In this document: positions 16,881 through 28,873 of the stretch, in pieces
Layout: every line of letters starts with the position of its first letter
How positions within the stretch are numbered: position 1 is the stretch's first letter
NCBI RefSeq assembly: GCF_008801935.1
Contig: NZ_VZOT01000008.1
Location: 56,981-120,980 of the forward strand
From: Comamonas kerstersii
Lineage (GTDB): Bacteria; Pseudomonadota; Gammaproteobacteria; Burkholderiales; Burkholderiaceae_C
Reading direction: 5' to 3'
Length of the DNA: 64,000 nt
The notes under the pieces: generated by a model
Told to the model about the DNA's origin: nothing
Seen by the model: the letters and a program-made list of their open reading frames with translations, nothing else
Database searches by the model: none
Program-made: the position numbers and the translations under genes

Positions 16881-18056
16881 ATGAGTACCCTTCAAATCAG
16901 TCTGGCCGTGGTGGGAGTCATCCTGCTGGGGCTGATCGTGGCCTACAACGCCTGGAACTATCGACGTCATGCGCCCAAGCGTCCCCGCCCTGTGGATGGC
17001 GACAAGGCGCAACTGGAACCGTCGGCACGCTTTGAACCTGCACTCGATGGTCTGGACATCACCAGCATGCCGCAGCCTGCACCTGCTGCCGTGGATGAAC
17101 CACTCATGGATGCCGTGCCTGCGCAGGATGTTGCTCAGACGCCAGAGGCCGTGGCTGCTGCCGAATCGGCAGATACCACAGCAAGCACTGAACCTGTTCA
17201 GGCTGTGCGTGCGGCGCAGCCCTCGGCAGAGCGCAAGCTGGCACTGGATGCTCTGATTGATGCGATTGCGCCCATTCGTGTGGACCACCCCGTGACGGGC
17301 GAGGCCGCCTTGCTGGTGCAGCCCACCACACGCCGTGCAGGTAGCAAGCCTTTCCGAATTGAAGGCCTGAACGAAGCCACGCAGGAATGGGAAGCCGTGC
17401 GTGCAGGCCAGCGCTATACGGCCTTCCAGGCCGGTGTGCAGCTGGCCAATCGCCTGGGTGCGCTCAATGAGATCGAATTCTCGGAATTTGTGGCCAAGGT
17501 GCAGAACTTTGCCGATGCGCTCAACGCCATTGTCGAGCTGCCCGACATGCTGCAGGAAGTGGGCCGCGCGCGTGAACTGGACCAGTTCGCCAGCGAGCAC
17601 GATGCGCAGCTGAGCTTTGTGCTGCGCCCACGCCGCGCAGCCTGGAGCCCCGGCTATATCGAACAGCACGCAGCCAGCCTGGGCTTTGTGACATCGTCCA
17701 TGCCCGGCCGTCTGCTGCTGCCTTCGGCTTGCGGCGTGCAGCCACCGCTGCTGACGCTGGCTTATGACGCGCAGGCGGCGCAGTCAGACAATCTGGACCA
17801 GACCGCCGTGCATGAGGTCTGGCTGAGTCTGGACGTGCCCCAGGTGCCCCGCAGCGAAGAGCCTTTTGCACAGCTGCGCCGTGTGCTGCAGGCACTGTGC
17901 GAAAACATGGAAGGCTTTATCTGCGACCAGAACGGCTACCAGCTGTTGCCTCAGGTGTTTGACCCCATCGCTGCCGATCTGCAAAAGCTGTACGACCGTC
18001 TGGACCAGCGCGAGCTGTCCGCAGGCTCCATGCTGGCGCGTCGCTTGTTCAATTAA
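16881..18056 (+). CDS. zipA: Cell division protein ZipA (FtsZ-anchoring)
   Basis: 391 residues. One N-terminal membrane helix (about 4-25) is followed by a basic patch, a Pro/Ala/Glu-rich linker to about 110, and a C-terminal ZipA FtsZ-binding domain with features such as MPGRLLLPS and the FDPIAADLQKLYDRLD end. ZipA tethers the FtsZ ring to the inner membrane and helps to recruit the divisome. The order smc-zipA-ligA is common in Comamonadaceae and related groups, which supports the call given weak overall conservation of ZipA. It starts 27 bases after smc. Confidence 0.9.
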   Translation: MSTLQISLAVVGVILLGLIVAYNAWNYRRHAPKRPRPVDGDKAQLEPSARFEPALDGLDITSMPQPAPAAVDEPLMDAVPAQDVAQTPEAVAAAESADTTASTEPVQAVRAAQPSAERKLALDALIDAIAPIRVDHPVTGEAALLVQPTTRRAGSKPFRIEGLNEATQEWEAVRAGQRYTAFQAGVQLANRLGALNEIEFSEFVAKVQNFADALNAIVELPDMLQEVGRARELDQFASEHDAQLSFVLRPRRAAWSPGYIEQHAASLGFVTSSMPGRLLLPSACGVQPPLLTLAYDAQAAQSDNLDQTAVHEVWLSLDVPQVPRSEEPFAQLRRVLQALCENMEGFICDQNGYQLLPQVFDPIAADLQKLYDRLDQRELSAGSMLARRLFN

Positions 18057-18060
18057 GTGA

Positions 18061-20178
<2,118 letters not shown>

Positions 20179-21123
20179 ATGGCACTGGCCCCACGCATTC
20201 CCAAAATTGGTCTTGCGCTGGGCAGTGGCTCTGCCCGTGGCTGGGCGCATCTGGGCGTCATCCAGGCCTTGCAGGATGCGGGAATCAAGCCCGATGTGGT
20301 CTGCGGTGCGTCCATTGGTGCGCTGGTTGCCGCCGTCCATGCGGCCGGCGAGCATGAACGCTTTGCCGACTGGGTGCGCAGCCTGAGCATGCGCGATGTC
20401 TGGGGCTTCATGGACTTCAATCTCTCAGGCGGCATGCTCAAGGGCGAGAAACTCATCAACTTCTGGCGCCGCAATTTTGCGGACTTTGTCATTGAAGATT
20501 CGCCCACTCCCTTTGCGGCCGTCGCGACAAACCTGCACTCTGGTGCAGAAGTCTGGTTGCGTCATGGCTCGATAGCAGACGCTGTGCGGGCCTCGATTGC
20601 CTTGCCAGGCCTGTTTACGCCCGTGGTGCATGAAGGCCGTTTGCTGGTGGATGGAGGGCTGGTCAACCCTGTGCCTGCCTCGCTGGCACGTGCGCTGGGC
20701 GCTGACATTGTGATTGCCGTGGACCTGAATGCAGACCTGATGCAGCACGCCATGCGTCGAAACAGCATGGCAGTCCTGGAGGCGGAGCCACAGGAAGCTG
20801 CGGCAACGGCGGAAGTGAACTGGATGGGCCGCCTGCAGCAAAGCCTGCCCTGGCGCAAAAGCGATGCCCAGGAGGAAGACCGCATGCCCATGCCCTCTTT
20901 GCTGGATGTGGCCATGACCAGCATCAACATCATGCAGATGCGTATTACGCGCAGCCGTATGGCGGGAGATCCGCCGGAGCTGGTCATCGCCCCGCGACTG
21001 GCGCATCTGGGGCTGCTGGATTTTCACCGGGGGGAAGAGGCCATGGCCGCAGGCTATGCAGCGGCGCAGGCGGCACTCCCCGGGTTGGCGGACTTTGGCT
21101 GGAAGGCGCAGCTTTCTAATTAA
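20179..21123 (+). CDS. Patatin-like phospholipase family protein (RssA type)
   Basis: 314 residues. The oxyanion motif GSGSARGWAHLG (about 15-26), nucleophile motif GASIG with Ser45, and DGG motif with Asp158 form the Ser-Asp dyad of patatin-like lipid acyl hydrolases. Length and start match bacterial RssA/YchK-like proteins. The ATG follows the ligA stop directly, implying coupled translation. The likely role is cytosolic or membrane-peripheral phospholipid or acyl-ester hydrolysis; the physiological substrate is unknown. Confidence 0.9.
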   Translation: MALAPRIPKIGLALGSGSARGWAHLGVIQALQDAGIKPDVVCGASIGALVAAVHAAGEHERFADWVRSLSMRDVWGFMDFNLSGGMLKGEKLINFWRRNFADFVIEDSPTPFAAVATNLHSGAEVWLRHGSIADAVRASIALPGLFTPVVHEGRLLVDGGLVNPVPASLARALGADIVIAVDLNADLMQHAMRRNSMAVLEAEPQEAAATAEVNWMGRLQQSLPWRKSDAQEEDRMPMPSLLDVAMTSINIMQMRITRSRMAGDPPELVIAPRLAHLGLLDFHRGEEAMAAGYAAAQAALPGLADFGWKAQLSN

Positions 21124-21127
21124 TTGA

Positions 21128-21206
21128 TAGCTGCTAGCGCCCGTGAATAAAGGATTTCAGATGCAAAAGTATCTGAAGTCTTTATCTTGCAAGCGATAGC
21201 AGCTAT
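21128..21206. repeat. Palindromic intergenic repeat between convergent genes
   Basis: ATAGCTGCTAGCGC and CAAGCGATAGCAGCTAT are inverted arms about 80 bp end to end. An inner palindrome TTTCAGATG...ATCTGAAG lies between them. The element separates the patatin gene and the convergent small gene and may act as a terminator in both directions. Confidence 0.8.
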
Positions 21207-21211
21207 GTTTT

Positions 21212-21499
21212 TTATCTGTGCCTGCGCACCGCACCTGCGCGTCCAGCCTTGCTCCAGTCATAGACATGGCCATCAGGCGTGTGGCCGTTCTCCACGGCAG
21301 CGACGCCCAGGCCGCCAACCATCTCGCGCATTTCTGAAGAAATGCAGACATGGGCATTGCGTGGATCAGCGCGCAGCTGCTGGCAATCGGCCAAGGCCTG
21401 GGACATGGCATGGTCCTCATAGGCGCGGCACTGGGGTTGCCATGAAGGGGTCTGGTCTTCTGGCGCGGTGTTGTGAAGGTGAAAAACCACGATGCTCAT
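21212..21499 (-). CDS. Small protein of unknown function, 95 residues
   Basis: A complete frame begins MSIVVFHLHNTAPEDQTPSW. The peptide is a plausible soluble protein: balanced composition, an NAHVCISSEMREM stretch, and a C-terminal basic run AGRAGAVRRHR. A longer in-frame start at 21577 gives an unlikely N-terminus. The gene occupies the gap between the patatin and YgiQ genes on the opposite strand and ends at the palindromic repeat. No family was recognised. Confidence 0.6.
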   Translation of the reverse strand: MSIVVFHLHNTAPEDQTPSWQPQCRAYEDHAMSQALADCQQLRADPRNAHVCISSEMREMVGGLGVAAVENGHTPDGHVYDWSKAGRAGAVRRHR

Positions 21500-21657
21500 G
21501 GAAGCAGGCAATAGCAGAGGGAAAACTTCTGTTGTAACGCATGTGGATGGGCCGGGCGTGACACAGCATCGATACACCTACAGCCCCCAATGTTTGAGGC
21601 GCAAAAGTAAACTGGCGGGTTGATTTTTCACTGCTGTCTCAGCACAAGCATCTTCCG

Positions 21658-24135
21658 ATGAACGCACCCATTGATGTTTCCTTCTTTCCGCGCAACGCCA
21701 AGCCTTTGACGAGCTACCGCCCGTACTGGGCCAAGCGCTTTGGTACGGCGCCATTTTTGCCGATGAGCCGTGCGGAGATGGACCAGCTCGGTTGGGACAG
21801 CTGTGACGTGATTCTGGTCACGGGCGATGCCTATGTGGACCACCCCAGCTTTGGCATGGCAGTGATTGGCCGCGTGCTGGAGGCCCAAGGCTTTCGCGTG
21901 GGCATCATCGCCCAGCCTGACTGGCAGAGTGCCGAGGCCTTCAAGGTACTGGGCAAACCCAATCTGTTCTGGGGCGTGACGGCGGGCAATATGGACTCCA
22001 TGATCAACCGCTATACGGCCGATCGCAAAATCCGCTCCGACGATGCTTACACCCCTGGCGATGTGGGCGGCAAGCGCCCCGACCGCGCCGCCATTGTCTA
22101 CAGCCAGCGCTGCCGCGAGGCCTACAACGATGTGCCGATCGTGCTGGGCGGCATCGAAGGTTCGCTGCGCCGTATTGCGCACTACGACTACTGGAGCGAC
22201 AAGGTGCGTCGCTCCATCGTGGTGGACAGCAAGTGCGACATCCTGCTCTACGGCAACGCAGAGCGTGCACTGGTTGAAGTGGCACACCGCATTGCGCGCC
22301 GTGAGCCAGTGGAGAGCATCACCGATGTGCGCGGTACCGCCTTTGTGCGCCGCAAGTCGGAAGAGGGCTGGTACGAGGTGGACTCCAGCGAAGTCGATGA
22401 ACCCGGCCCTATCGATGCGCTCATCAATCCCTATCTGACCACCAACGAGCAGGCCGCAGCCCAGGGACAGTCCTGTTCCAAGGAAGACGGTGCCCAAGCT
22501 GCGACACCCGGCACCGCCTGCGGTACAGCCCCCAATGTGCCAGCTATGCCTGCCGTGCAGGCCGTGCAGTTCGATGCGCTGGCCAATCGTGGCAAGAGCG
22601 GCCGCAAGCTGCCTCCCCGCGAAAAGACGGTGCTGCGCCTGCCCAGCTATGAGCAGGTCAAGAGCGACCCCATTCTGTATGCCCACGCCAACCGTGTGCT
22701 GCACCTGGAAACCAACCCCGGCAATGCCCGTGCGCTGGTGCAGGCGCATGGCGAGGGCACGGCTGCGCGTGATGTGTGGCTGAACCCGCCTCCCATTCCG
22801 CTGACTACGGCTGAGATGGACGATGTGTTTGGCCTGCCTTACGCGCGCGGCCCGCACCCCAGCTACGCGGATGAAAACGGCAGCCACGAAGGCGAGACCA
22901 AGATTCCTGCATGGGAGATGATTCGCACCTCGGTGAACATCATGCGTGGCTGCTTTGGTGGCTGCACCTTCTGCTCCATCACCGAGCACGAAGGCCGCAT
23001 CATCCAGAGCCGCTCGGAAGACTCCATCATTCAGGAGATCGAGGACATTCGCGACAAGGTCAAGGGCTTTACCGGCACGATTTCGGACCTGGGTGGCCCT
23101 ACGGCCAATATGTATCGCCTGGGCTGCTCCAGCCCTGAGATTGAAAAGCACTGCCGCAAGCCCAGCTGTGTGTTCCCCGGCATCTGCCAGAACCTGCATA
23201 CCGACCATGGCCCGCTGATCAATATTTACCGCCGTGCGCGCAAGTTGCCCGGCATCAAGAAAATTCTGATTGGCTCCGGTCTGCGCTACGACCTGGCCGT
23301 GAAGTCGCCCGAGTACGTGAAGGAGCTGGTGCAGCACCACGTGGGTGGCTATCTGAAGATTGCGCCTGAGCACACCGAGCAGGGACCGTTGTCCAAGATG
23401 ATGAAGCCTGGCATCGGCAGCTATGACAAGTTCAAACAGATGTTTGAAAAGTACAGCGAAGAGGCCGGCAAGAAGCAGTTCCTGATTCCATACTTCATCG
23501 CAGCCCACCCCGGCACCAGTGATGAGGACATGATGAACTTGGCCATCTGGCTCAAGAAGAACGGCTTCCGCGCAGACCAGGTGCAGACCTTCTACCCCAG
23601 CCCCATGGCCACAGCGACGGCCATGTACCACTCAGGCCGCAACACCTTGACCAAGGTGCGCCGTGAGATGCGTGATGAGGATGAAGAACGCGTGGACATC
23701 GTGCGTGGTGAAAAGCGCCGCCGTCTGCACAAGGCCTTCCTGCGTTACCACGACCCCAACAACTGGCCGCTGCTGCGTGAAGCGCTCAAGGCCATGGGCC
23801 GTGCGGATCTGATTGGCAATAGCAAGAACCACCTGATCCCCACCTTCCAGCCGCTCACCGATGGCAGCTACCAGAACGCGCGCAAGAAAAACAGCACGCC
23901 AGCCAAGTCAGGCAAGGTCGGGCTGGGCTACACCACCAACAAGGATGGCAAGGTTGTGGCGCTGCGCCCCCGCAAGGTCGATGAGATCGCTGCGCGTGAG
24001 CCCAAGGAAGATGTGCGCTTTGCACGCAACCAGCCCAAGGCTGGCCAGATGCTGACCCAGCACACGGGCTTGCCTCCACGTGCAGGCGTGAATGCACGCA
24101 GCAAGCCTTTTGGCAAAGCCAAGCCCAAGCGCTGA
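21658..24135 (+). CDS. YgiQ-family radical SAM protein
   Basis: 825 residues. The radical SAM cluster CFGGCTFC has Cys432, Cys436 and Cys439, preceded by the YgiQ N-terminal domain ([25 protein letters not shown]) that is characteristic of this family. A C-terminal basic tail follows the UPF0313/DUF3362-type region ([17 protein letters not shown]). The [4Fe-4S] cluster cleaves SAM to start radical chemistry; the substrate of YgiQ is not established. Residues 260-310 hold a low-complexity insertion. The gene is monocistronic and convergent with the following GGDEF/EAL gene. Confidence 0.93.
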   Translation: MNAPIDVSFFPRNAKPLTSYRPYWAKRFGTAPFLPMSRAEMDQLGWDSCDVILVTGDAYVDHPSFGMAVIGRVLEAQGFRVGIIAQPDWQSAEAFKVLGKPNLFWGVTAGNMDSMINRYTADRKIRSDDAYTPGDVGGKRPDRAAIVYSQRCREAYNDVPIVLGGIEGSLRRIAHYDYWSDKVRRSIVVDSKCDILLYGNAERALVEVAHRIARREPVESITDVRGTAFVRRKSEEGWYEVDSSEVDEPGPIDALINPYLTTNEQAAAQGQSCSKEDGAQAATPGTACGTAPNVPAMPAVQAVQFDALANRGKSGRKLPPREKTVLRLPSYEQVKSDPILYAHANRVLHLETNPGNARALVQAHGEGTAARDVWLNPPPIPLTTAEMDDVFGLPYARGPHPSYADENGSHEGETKIPAWEMIRTSVNIMRGCFGGCTFCSITEHEGRIIQSRSEDSIIQEIEDIRDKVKGFTGTISDLGGPTANMYRLGCSSPEIEKHCRKPSCVFPGICQNLHTDHGPLINIYRRARKLPGIKKILIGSGLRYDLAVKSPEYVKELVQHHVGGYLKIAPEHTEQGPLSKMMKPGIGSYDKFKQMFEKYSEEAGKKQFLIPYFIAAHPGTSDEDMMNLAIWLKKNGFRADQVQTFYPSPMATATAMYHSGRNTLTKVRREMRDEDEERVDIVRGEKRRRLHKAFLRYHDPNNWPLLREALKAMGRADLIGNSKNHLIPTFQPLTDGSYQNARKKNSTPAKSGKVGLGYTTNKDGKVVALRPRKVDEIAAREPKEDVRFARNQPKAGQMLTQHTGLPPRAGVNARSKPFGKAKPKR

Positions 24136-24153
24136 AGCGGGCAACTTGCTGAG

Positions 24154-26574
24154 TTACTGATCCACCGCGCTGTCTGTCTGGACGCGCGGTGGTTTTCTGA
24201 AGTAAGCCGCATCAAAAGGCACGGGGCGTGCAATGTGGTAGCCCTGTGCATAGTCCACGCCCATATCCTGCAGTGCCTTGAATGTGGCGTCATCGGTCAC
24301 AAACTCGGCAATCGTCTTCTTGCCCATGACATGGCCGATATGGTTGATGGCGTCGACCATGGCGCGGTTGCATGGGTTTTGCAGCATGTCCTTGACAAAG
24401 CTGCCATCGATCTTGAGGTAGTCCACAGGCAGTTGCTGCAGGTATTTGAAGCTGGCCATGCCGGAGCCGAAATCATCCAGTGAAAAGCGGCAGCCGAGCT
24501 TGCGCAGCTCTTCAATCATGGCAATGGCAAGGTCCATGCTGGCAATGGCCGTGGTCTCCGTGATTTCAAAACACAGCTTGGCGGCAGCAATGCCATGCTC
24601 CTGAATGTTCTGGCGGATAAATTCCAGCAGTTCGCTATCACCCAGGCCTGAACCTGACAGGTTGATGGAACAGGTGCAGATATCTGCACCTTCCGCCAGG
24701 CGCTGCTTGAGCAGTATGAGCGAGTTGCGGACCACCCAGCGATCGATCTGTGGCATGAGATCGTAGCGCTCGGCAATCGGGATGAACTCGTTCGGAAGAA
24801 TGAGCTTGTCCGGGCCATCTTGCAGGCGCAGCAGTATTTCAAAGTGTGCACCATGCATGCCGGTAACCGATGGCTGCAGAGGGTAGACGGTCTGTGCCAT
24901 GAGCGTGAACTTGTCATGCTCAAGGCTGAAGCGCAGCCGCTGTACCCATTCCATGTCCCCCTGGTAACGCTGGAACACACGGTTGAATGGGTTGTAGACA
25001 GAGATGCGATTGCGTCCGCTTTCTTTGGCATGCTTGCAGGCACTCTCGGCCATGCGCAGCAGGGTTTGTGCATCCGTAGGGCGCTGTGGATGGATGTGGA
25101 CCACACCAATGCTGACACTTGTGTGCAGATTGTGCTGGCGCCACTGTACGTGCAGGTTGTGAATGAGCATGCGCAGCCGCTCTGCCGTCTGCATGGCTGG
25201 ATGGGGCTGGCAGTGGTTGAGCATCACTGCAAATTCGTCACCACCAATGCGGGCCAGTACATCGCTTTCACGCACGGCAATGCGCAGCTGCTGACAGACT
25301 TCGCGCAGGATTTCATCGCCAGCGGCATGCCCGTAGCTGGCATTGATGATCTTGAAGTGGTCCAGATTAAGGTGCAGCAGCGTGCAATGGTGCTTGCCCA
25401 GCGTTTGCTGCAGGTATTTTTCAAAGGCTGCGCGATTGTCCAGACCCGTCAGCATGTCGTGGCTCTGCTGCCAGGCCAGCATCTGCATGTATGCCTGTTC
25501 CTGTGAGACATCGTGCAGCACCATGACCGTGCCGGTGCGTTGCTGCGCATCTTCTACAGAGGTGGTGGATATGCGTACGGCGACCTTGTCGCGGTTCTCT
25601 CGCTCGATCCAGTGAATCTGGTCTTCTTCAGCCTTGGAGCGGCCCTGTACAGGTGAGGCTTGCTCATGCTGCGCAATGAGGCTGGGGGCAAAGGGGATGA
25701 TTTCAGCCACAGGATGCCCCAGAAGATGCCCAACAGGTGTGTCCAGCAGACGGGAAGCTGCGGGGTTGGCATAACGGATGCGCTGCTTGGCATCCAAGGT
25801 GAGTACACCGTCAGCCAGCGCCGCCAGCGTAATGCTGCTGCGTTGCCGTTCGGCCTCCAGCGTGCTGTGAGCCTTGCGGCTTTCATTGATGGCACGCTGC
25901 ACGGATAGCAGGTACAGCAGGCTAAGCACCAAGGCAGTTGCCAGATTGATCAGCAGCAAGCGATGGCTGAGCCCCCGGAAGAGATCGCCAAGTACAGCAC
26001 TGAACTGCTTGGCCAGTGGAATGACGGTGCTGTGAATCTGGGAAATTTGCTGCAGCCAGGCGTTGACGGTCTGAGCGTTGGCGACAGTTTTGCCGCTTTG
26101 CAGGCGCTGGTGTATGGCTTCACCAAGCTGAGCGAGTTCATTGGCATAGGCATCACCTTGTTGCCAGAGCGTGCGCGCGGGAAGCAGAGCAGGCAGATCC
26201 CAGACCAAGGGGAGGGCGTAGAGAACGGTCTGTACATCGTCAGGATGGTTTTCGCCCTTCAGCAATCCTTCACGGATGCTGGATATGTCGTGTGCACCAT
26301 CATCGAGTGCCTGGCGAGCAGTACTGACGCCAAGAGGTATGGCAATCGCGTTCCTGAAATCTATGAATTCCTGCGGGGCTGCGGTAGTGGCATAGCGCTG
26401 CAGATGCATGACGGCAGCATGCATGCCCTTGGCCCAGAGACTCTCGCCACTGACCACAATGCGCACGGCAGAAAGCAGCACTATGCTGGCAATGGCTACC
26501 ATCAGCTGGATCGCCACCGCGCTGATAAACAGCCAGCGCCGCCATTTGTATGTCTTGTTTTGCGAGTTGGTCAA
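24154..26574 (-). CDS. Membrane-bound PAS-GGDEF-EAL protein (c-di-GMP turnover)
   Basis: 806 residues. Two membrane helices (about 12-35 and 205-225) flank a periplasmic helical sensor region, followed by a PAS-like region (about 240-345), a GGDEF domain and an EAL domain. GGDEF at 444-448 is intact and is preceded by a complete inhibitory site RESD (435-438), so cyclase activity with product feedback is likely. The EAL signature reads EIL at 579-581, but other EAL landmarks remain (NLSGSGL, CFEITETT, DDFGSGMAS, KIDGSFV), so phosphodiesterase activity is possible but less certain. The ATG overlaps the stop of a small upstream ORF by four bases. It is unlike the protein at 9950-13174 in its sensor part. 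Confidence 0.92.
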   Translation of the reverse strand: MTNSQNKTYKWRRWLFISAVAIQLMVAIASIVLLSAVRIVVSGESLWAKGMHAAVMHLQRYATTAAPQEFIDFRNAIAIPLGVSTARQALDDGAHDISSIREGLLKGENHPDDVQTVLYALPLVWDLPALLPARTLWQQGDAYANELAQLGEAIHQRLQSGKTVANAQTVNAWLQQISQIHSTVIPLAKQFSAVLGDLFRGLSHRLLLINLATALVLSLLYLLSVQRAINESRKAHSTLEAERQRSSITLAALADGVLTLDAKQRIRYANPAASRLLDTPVGHLLGHPVAEIIPFAPSLIAQHEQASPVQGRSKAEEDQIHWIERENRDKVAVRISTTSVEDAQQRTGTVMVLHDVSQEQAYMQMLAWQQSHDMLTGLDNRAAFEKYLQQTLGKHHCTLLHLNLDHFKIINASYGHAAGDEILREVCQQLRIAVRESDVLARIGGDEFAVMLNHCQPHPAMQTAERLRMLIHNLHVQWRQHNLHTSVSIGVVHIHPQRPTDAQTLLRMAESACKHAKESGRNRISVYNPFNRVFQRYQGDMEWVQRLRFSLEHDKFTLMAQTVYPLQPSVTGMHGAHFEILLRLQDGPDKLILPNEFIPIAERYDLMPQIDRWVVRNSLILLKQRLAEGADICTCSINLSGSGLGDSELLEFIRQNIQEHGIAAAKLCFEITETTAIASMDLAIAMIEELRKLGCRFSLDDFGSGMASFKYLQQLPVDYLKIDGSFVKDMLQNPCNRAMVDAINHIGHVMGKKTIAEFVTDDATFKALQDMGVDYAQGYHIARPVPFDAAYFRKPPRVQTDSAVDQ

Positions 26575-26753
26575 AACCGTGCTCCCCAGATCAGGGATAT
26601 GAGGTCTTTGTGTACCCCCTGCAGACGGAGGTTGACAGGCGCCTGATGGTCTGCCTGAAAGTGAGTCAGTTGCGGTGTTGTTGCACTTTGCTGTGTATGT
26701 GAGTGTGTGTCAGGACCGCTTGCCTGTACGTTAGATATAAAAGTGCAAACCAT
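26571..26753 (-). CDS. Small putative exported peptide coupled to the GGDEF/EAL gene
   Basis: A 60-codon frame starts at an ATG preceded by GAGAGG at a good distance, and its stop overlaps the start of the GGDEF/EAL gene (ATGA). The N-terminus MVCTFISNVQASG is a weak signal-peptide-like stretch; a longer GTG start at 26777 would add MLSLRGLA and improve it. The rest is His/Gln-rich, ending DLISLIWGARF. No family was recognised. Overlap with the following gene suggests translational coupling. It could also be a leader ORF controlling the downstream gene, or chance. Confidence 0.4.
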   Translation of the reverse strand: MVCTFISNVQASGPDTHSHTQQSATTPQLTHFQADHQAPVNLRLQGVHKDLISLIWGARF

Positions 26754-26783
26754 TGCCAGGCCTCTCAGGGACAGCACCTGGGT

Positions 26784-26903
26784 TCACTAATTGCACCCTT
26801 GAAGCGTTATTGCGAAGCGACGTTGACTGCCTGCAGCTTTCGCCTGCGGATGGCAGTCTCGGCACCAACGCATTGCTGCAGTCTGACAGGTGGTGTTAGC
26901 GGC
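26784..26903. repeat. Dispersed repeat copy 2, about 120 bp
   Basis: It shares CACCCTTGA, GCGTT-TTGCGAAGC and the right end GGTGTTAGCGGC with the copy at 6583-6700, in the same orientation. The left terminus is degenerate (TTCACTAATTG where copy 1 has GCCGCTAACAC). It lies in the 400-base gap between the GGDEF/EAL gene and the CoA-transferase gene; apart from the small ORF at 26571-26753, the rest of that gap shows nothing recognisable. Confidence 0.72.
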
Positions 26904-26970
26904 ACTCATTCATGGACAACCCACCATTCACGAAAAGTATGTGGCTTTTGTCCATGTGCTGTTTTCGTAA

Positions 26971-27885
26971 TTATTTGTATCTGCGGGGAATGACATGTAG
27001 GGGGATATCGCATTGTGCTGCCATCGATGCTATGGATTCGCAGTTTTGTGCCTGCATGAAAGAGGCAATGGTTGTGTGCATCTCTGGTGCTCGCATGCTG
27101 GCTGTACTGCCAGATATGTCTGGCATGCCCAATAGTTTGCACAGCCGCTGCGCGAAATGCGGCTCCAGTGCTGCCAATGCCACCCAGCCATCCTGACAGG
27201 CATAGATGCGATAACCGGCATGGGCTCCACCGACATCGCCGTCCGATGTACTCATGCCCCATTGGCAAGGCAGTGACAGCCATTGCGCAGCCTGAGCCAA
27301 GCCAGTATCCAGGCAATGTCCGTGTCCGCTTTGTGCGCGCAGCATCAAGCTCCGTAACACTGCTTCACTGGCCATCACTGCACCCGCCATGTCAGCAAAC
27401 AGACTGGCAGGCATATGACCGTCACGCACAAGACCTGCCTGCGCCTGGTAGGTCAGGTCATGACCAGCGTGTTGAATTTCATCAGGGGCAGTGCTGCCAA
27501 AGATGCGCACCATGTTCAGGCGTGGATACTGGCTGTGAAGCTGTGGCCAATCCATTCCCAGTTTGGCGAGGGCACTGGGGCGAAAAGAGGTCAGCAGCAC
27601 GTCGGTCTGTGCCAGCTGCTCATGAAGCAAAGCTTGCCCAGCCTCGGTTTTGAGGTTGGCCTGCACGATGGTGATGCCATCGTGCAGCTGTGCGTAGGCT
27701 GCTGGGCTGTAGATGTGCATGGGGTCTGCACTGGTGTATCCCTCAGGTGCCACGGGCTCCAGCTTGGTGCATTGCGCTCCCATGCCATGACAGCGCAAGA
27801 GTGCAGCAGGGCCTGGCAGATTCAAGGCGAGGCTGAGCACGCGAATGCCTTGCAGGGGAAGGATGGTGGGGCTGGTGACTTGCAT
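26971..27885 (-). CDS. CaiB/BaiF-type (family III) CoA-transferase
   Basis: 304 residues, starting QVTSPTILPLQGIRVLSLALNLPGP, a typical class III CoA-transferase N-terminus (LxGIRVLxL...PGP). It contains LLTSFRPSALAKLGMDW and the FADMAGAVMAS stretch holding the expected catalytic Asp. Family members move CoA between carboxylates or racemise 2-methylacyl-CoAs. At 304 residues it is shorter than the common 360-400, and the C-terminal region is abbreviated, so activity should be treated with some caution. The neighbouring crotonase gene (28874-29740) on the same strand suggests a fatty-acid or branched-acid CoA pathway. The substrate is unknown. Confidence 0.82.
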   Translation of the reverse strand: MQVTSPTILPLQGIRVLSLALNLPGPAALLRCHGMGAQCTKLEPVAPEGYTSADPMHIYSPAAYAQLHDGITIVQANLKTEAGQALLHEQLAQTDVLLTSFRPSALAKLGMDWPQLHSQYPRLNMVRIFGSTAPDEIQHAGHDLTYQAQAGLVRDGHMPASLFADMAGAVMASEAVLRSLMLRAQSGHGHCLDTGLAQAAQWLSLPCQWGMSTSDGDVGGAHAGYRIYACQDGWVALAALEPHFAQRLCKLLGMPDISGSTASMRAPEMHTTIASFMQAQNCESIASMAAQCDIPLHVIPRRYK

Positions 27886-27969
27886 GCATGCTTTGTAGAG
27901 TCTGCGCCTGTCTGTGTCTGCCGCCTAGGTGTCACAGCATTGCGCATTTCGCTGATGGTGATGAAGTCA

Positions 27970-27999
27970 TAAAAAAGGCTTCCCGAAGGAAGCCTTGTT
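27970..27999 (-). terminator. Rho-independent terminator of upp
   Basis: GGCTTCC-CGAA-GGAAGCC stem; on the minus strand it is followed by TTTTTTA. It lies 20 bases past the upp stop. Confidence 0.88.
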
Positions 28000-28017
28000 C
28001 AGCATGCAGCGTGTGCC

Positions 28018-28650
28018 TTACTTGGTGCCGAAGATACGGTCACCAGCGTCACCCAGACCAGGCAGGATGTAACCGTGGCTGTCCAGCTCGCGGTCAATAG
28101 CGGCTGTGTAGATGTCCACATCAGGGTGGGCCGCCTGCATGGTCTTGATGCCTTCAGGAGCAGCCAGCAGGCACATGAACTTGATCGTCTTGGGCTGGCT
28201 CTTGTCCTTGAGCTGCTGCACGGCGGCGGCTGCGGAGTTGCCGGTTGCCAGCATGGGGTCCACCACGATCACGTCACGTTCGCCCATGTTTTCGGGCATC
28301 TTGTAGTAGTACTCGACGGGCTTGAGGGTCTCAGGGTCACGGAACAGGCCGATGTGGCCGATACGCGCGCCGGGCACCACGTTGAGCATGCCGTCCAGGA
28401 AACCATTGCCAGCGCGCAGGATGGAAACCAGTGCCAGCTTCTTGCCGTCGATGACCTTGCCGGTCATCTTTTCCATAGGCGTCTCAATTTCGATGTCCTG
28501 CAGCGGAAAGTCGCGGGTCAGTTCGTAAGCCATCAGTGTCGACAGCTCGCCCAGCATGCGGCGGAAGCTGTTGGTGCTGGCTTCCTTACGACGCATCAGG
28601 GTGAGTTTGTGCTGAACGAGTGGGTGGTCGATGAGGTGGACGGTGCTCAT
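28018..28650 (-). CDS. upp: Uracil phosphoribosyltransferase
   Basis: 210 residues, the family length, from the ATG giving [20 protein letters not shown]. The PRPP-binding motif [11 protein letters not shown] and the uracil-binding C-terminal [11 protein letters not shown] are intact. The enzyme salvages uracil to UMP with PRPP. An in-frame extension to 28857 adds 69 residues without family similarity and was rejected. The gene appears to be transcribed alone with its own terminator. Confidence 0.96.
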   Translation of the reverse strand: MSTVHLIDHPLVQHKLTLMRRKEASTNSFRRMLGELSTLMAYELTRDFPLQDIEIETPMEKMTGKVIDGKKLALVSILRAGNGFLDGMLNVVPGARIGHIGLFRDPETLKPVEYYYKMPENMGERDVIVVDPMLATGNSAAAAVQQLKDKSQPKTIKFMCLLAAPEGIKTMQAAHPDVDIYTAAIDRELDSHGYILPGLGDAGDRIFGTK

Positions 28651-28873
28651 AGTCGGGTGTCTGTATAAAGAAAAATCGCAGCTGGCACAGGGTGCTTGGA
28701 GGGTGTAGCTGTACTTTCTTCCCCAAGCACGTGGTGTGCCACTGCATATTACGATGTGCTTGCATTGTGCTGATTTCTGCCCGGCTATGTGGAAGGTCCT
28801 TATCTTTTCTGCATGTGAAAGGGTGTTTCTTTGCGCTGGTGCACATTCCACGGGCATTTCGCGCTAGTAAAAA

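Noticed and set aside
21628..23631. A 667-codon minus-strand frame opposite the YgiQ gene
   Set aside because: Antisense shadow of a strongly conserved gene; composition biased to His/Ala/Val as expected from codon complement.
26906..27316. A 136-codon minus-strand frame within the CoA-transferase gene
   Set aside because: Out of frame with the CoA-transferase, Cys/Trp-rich, and without a ribosome-binding site; a shadow.
28651..28857. N-terminal extension of upp by 69 residues
   Set aside because: Family members start at [14 protein letters not shown] sequence; the extension has low-quality, Cys/His-rich sequence without similarity.
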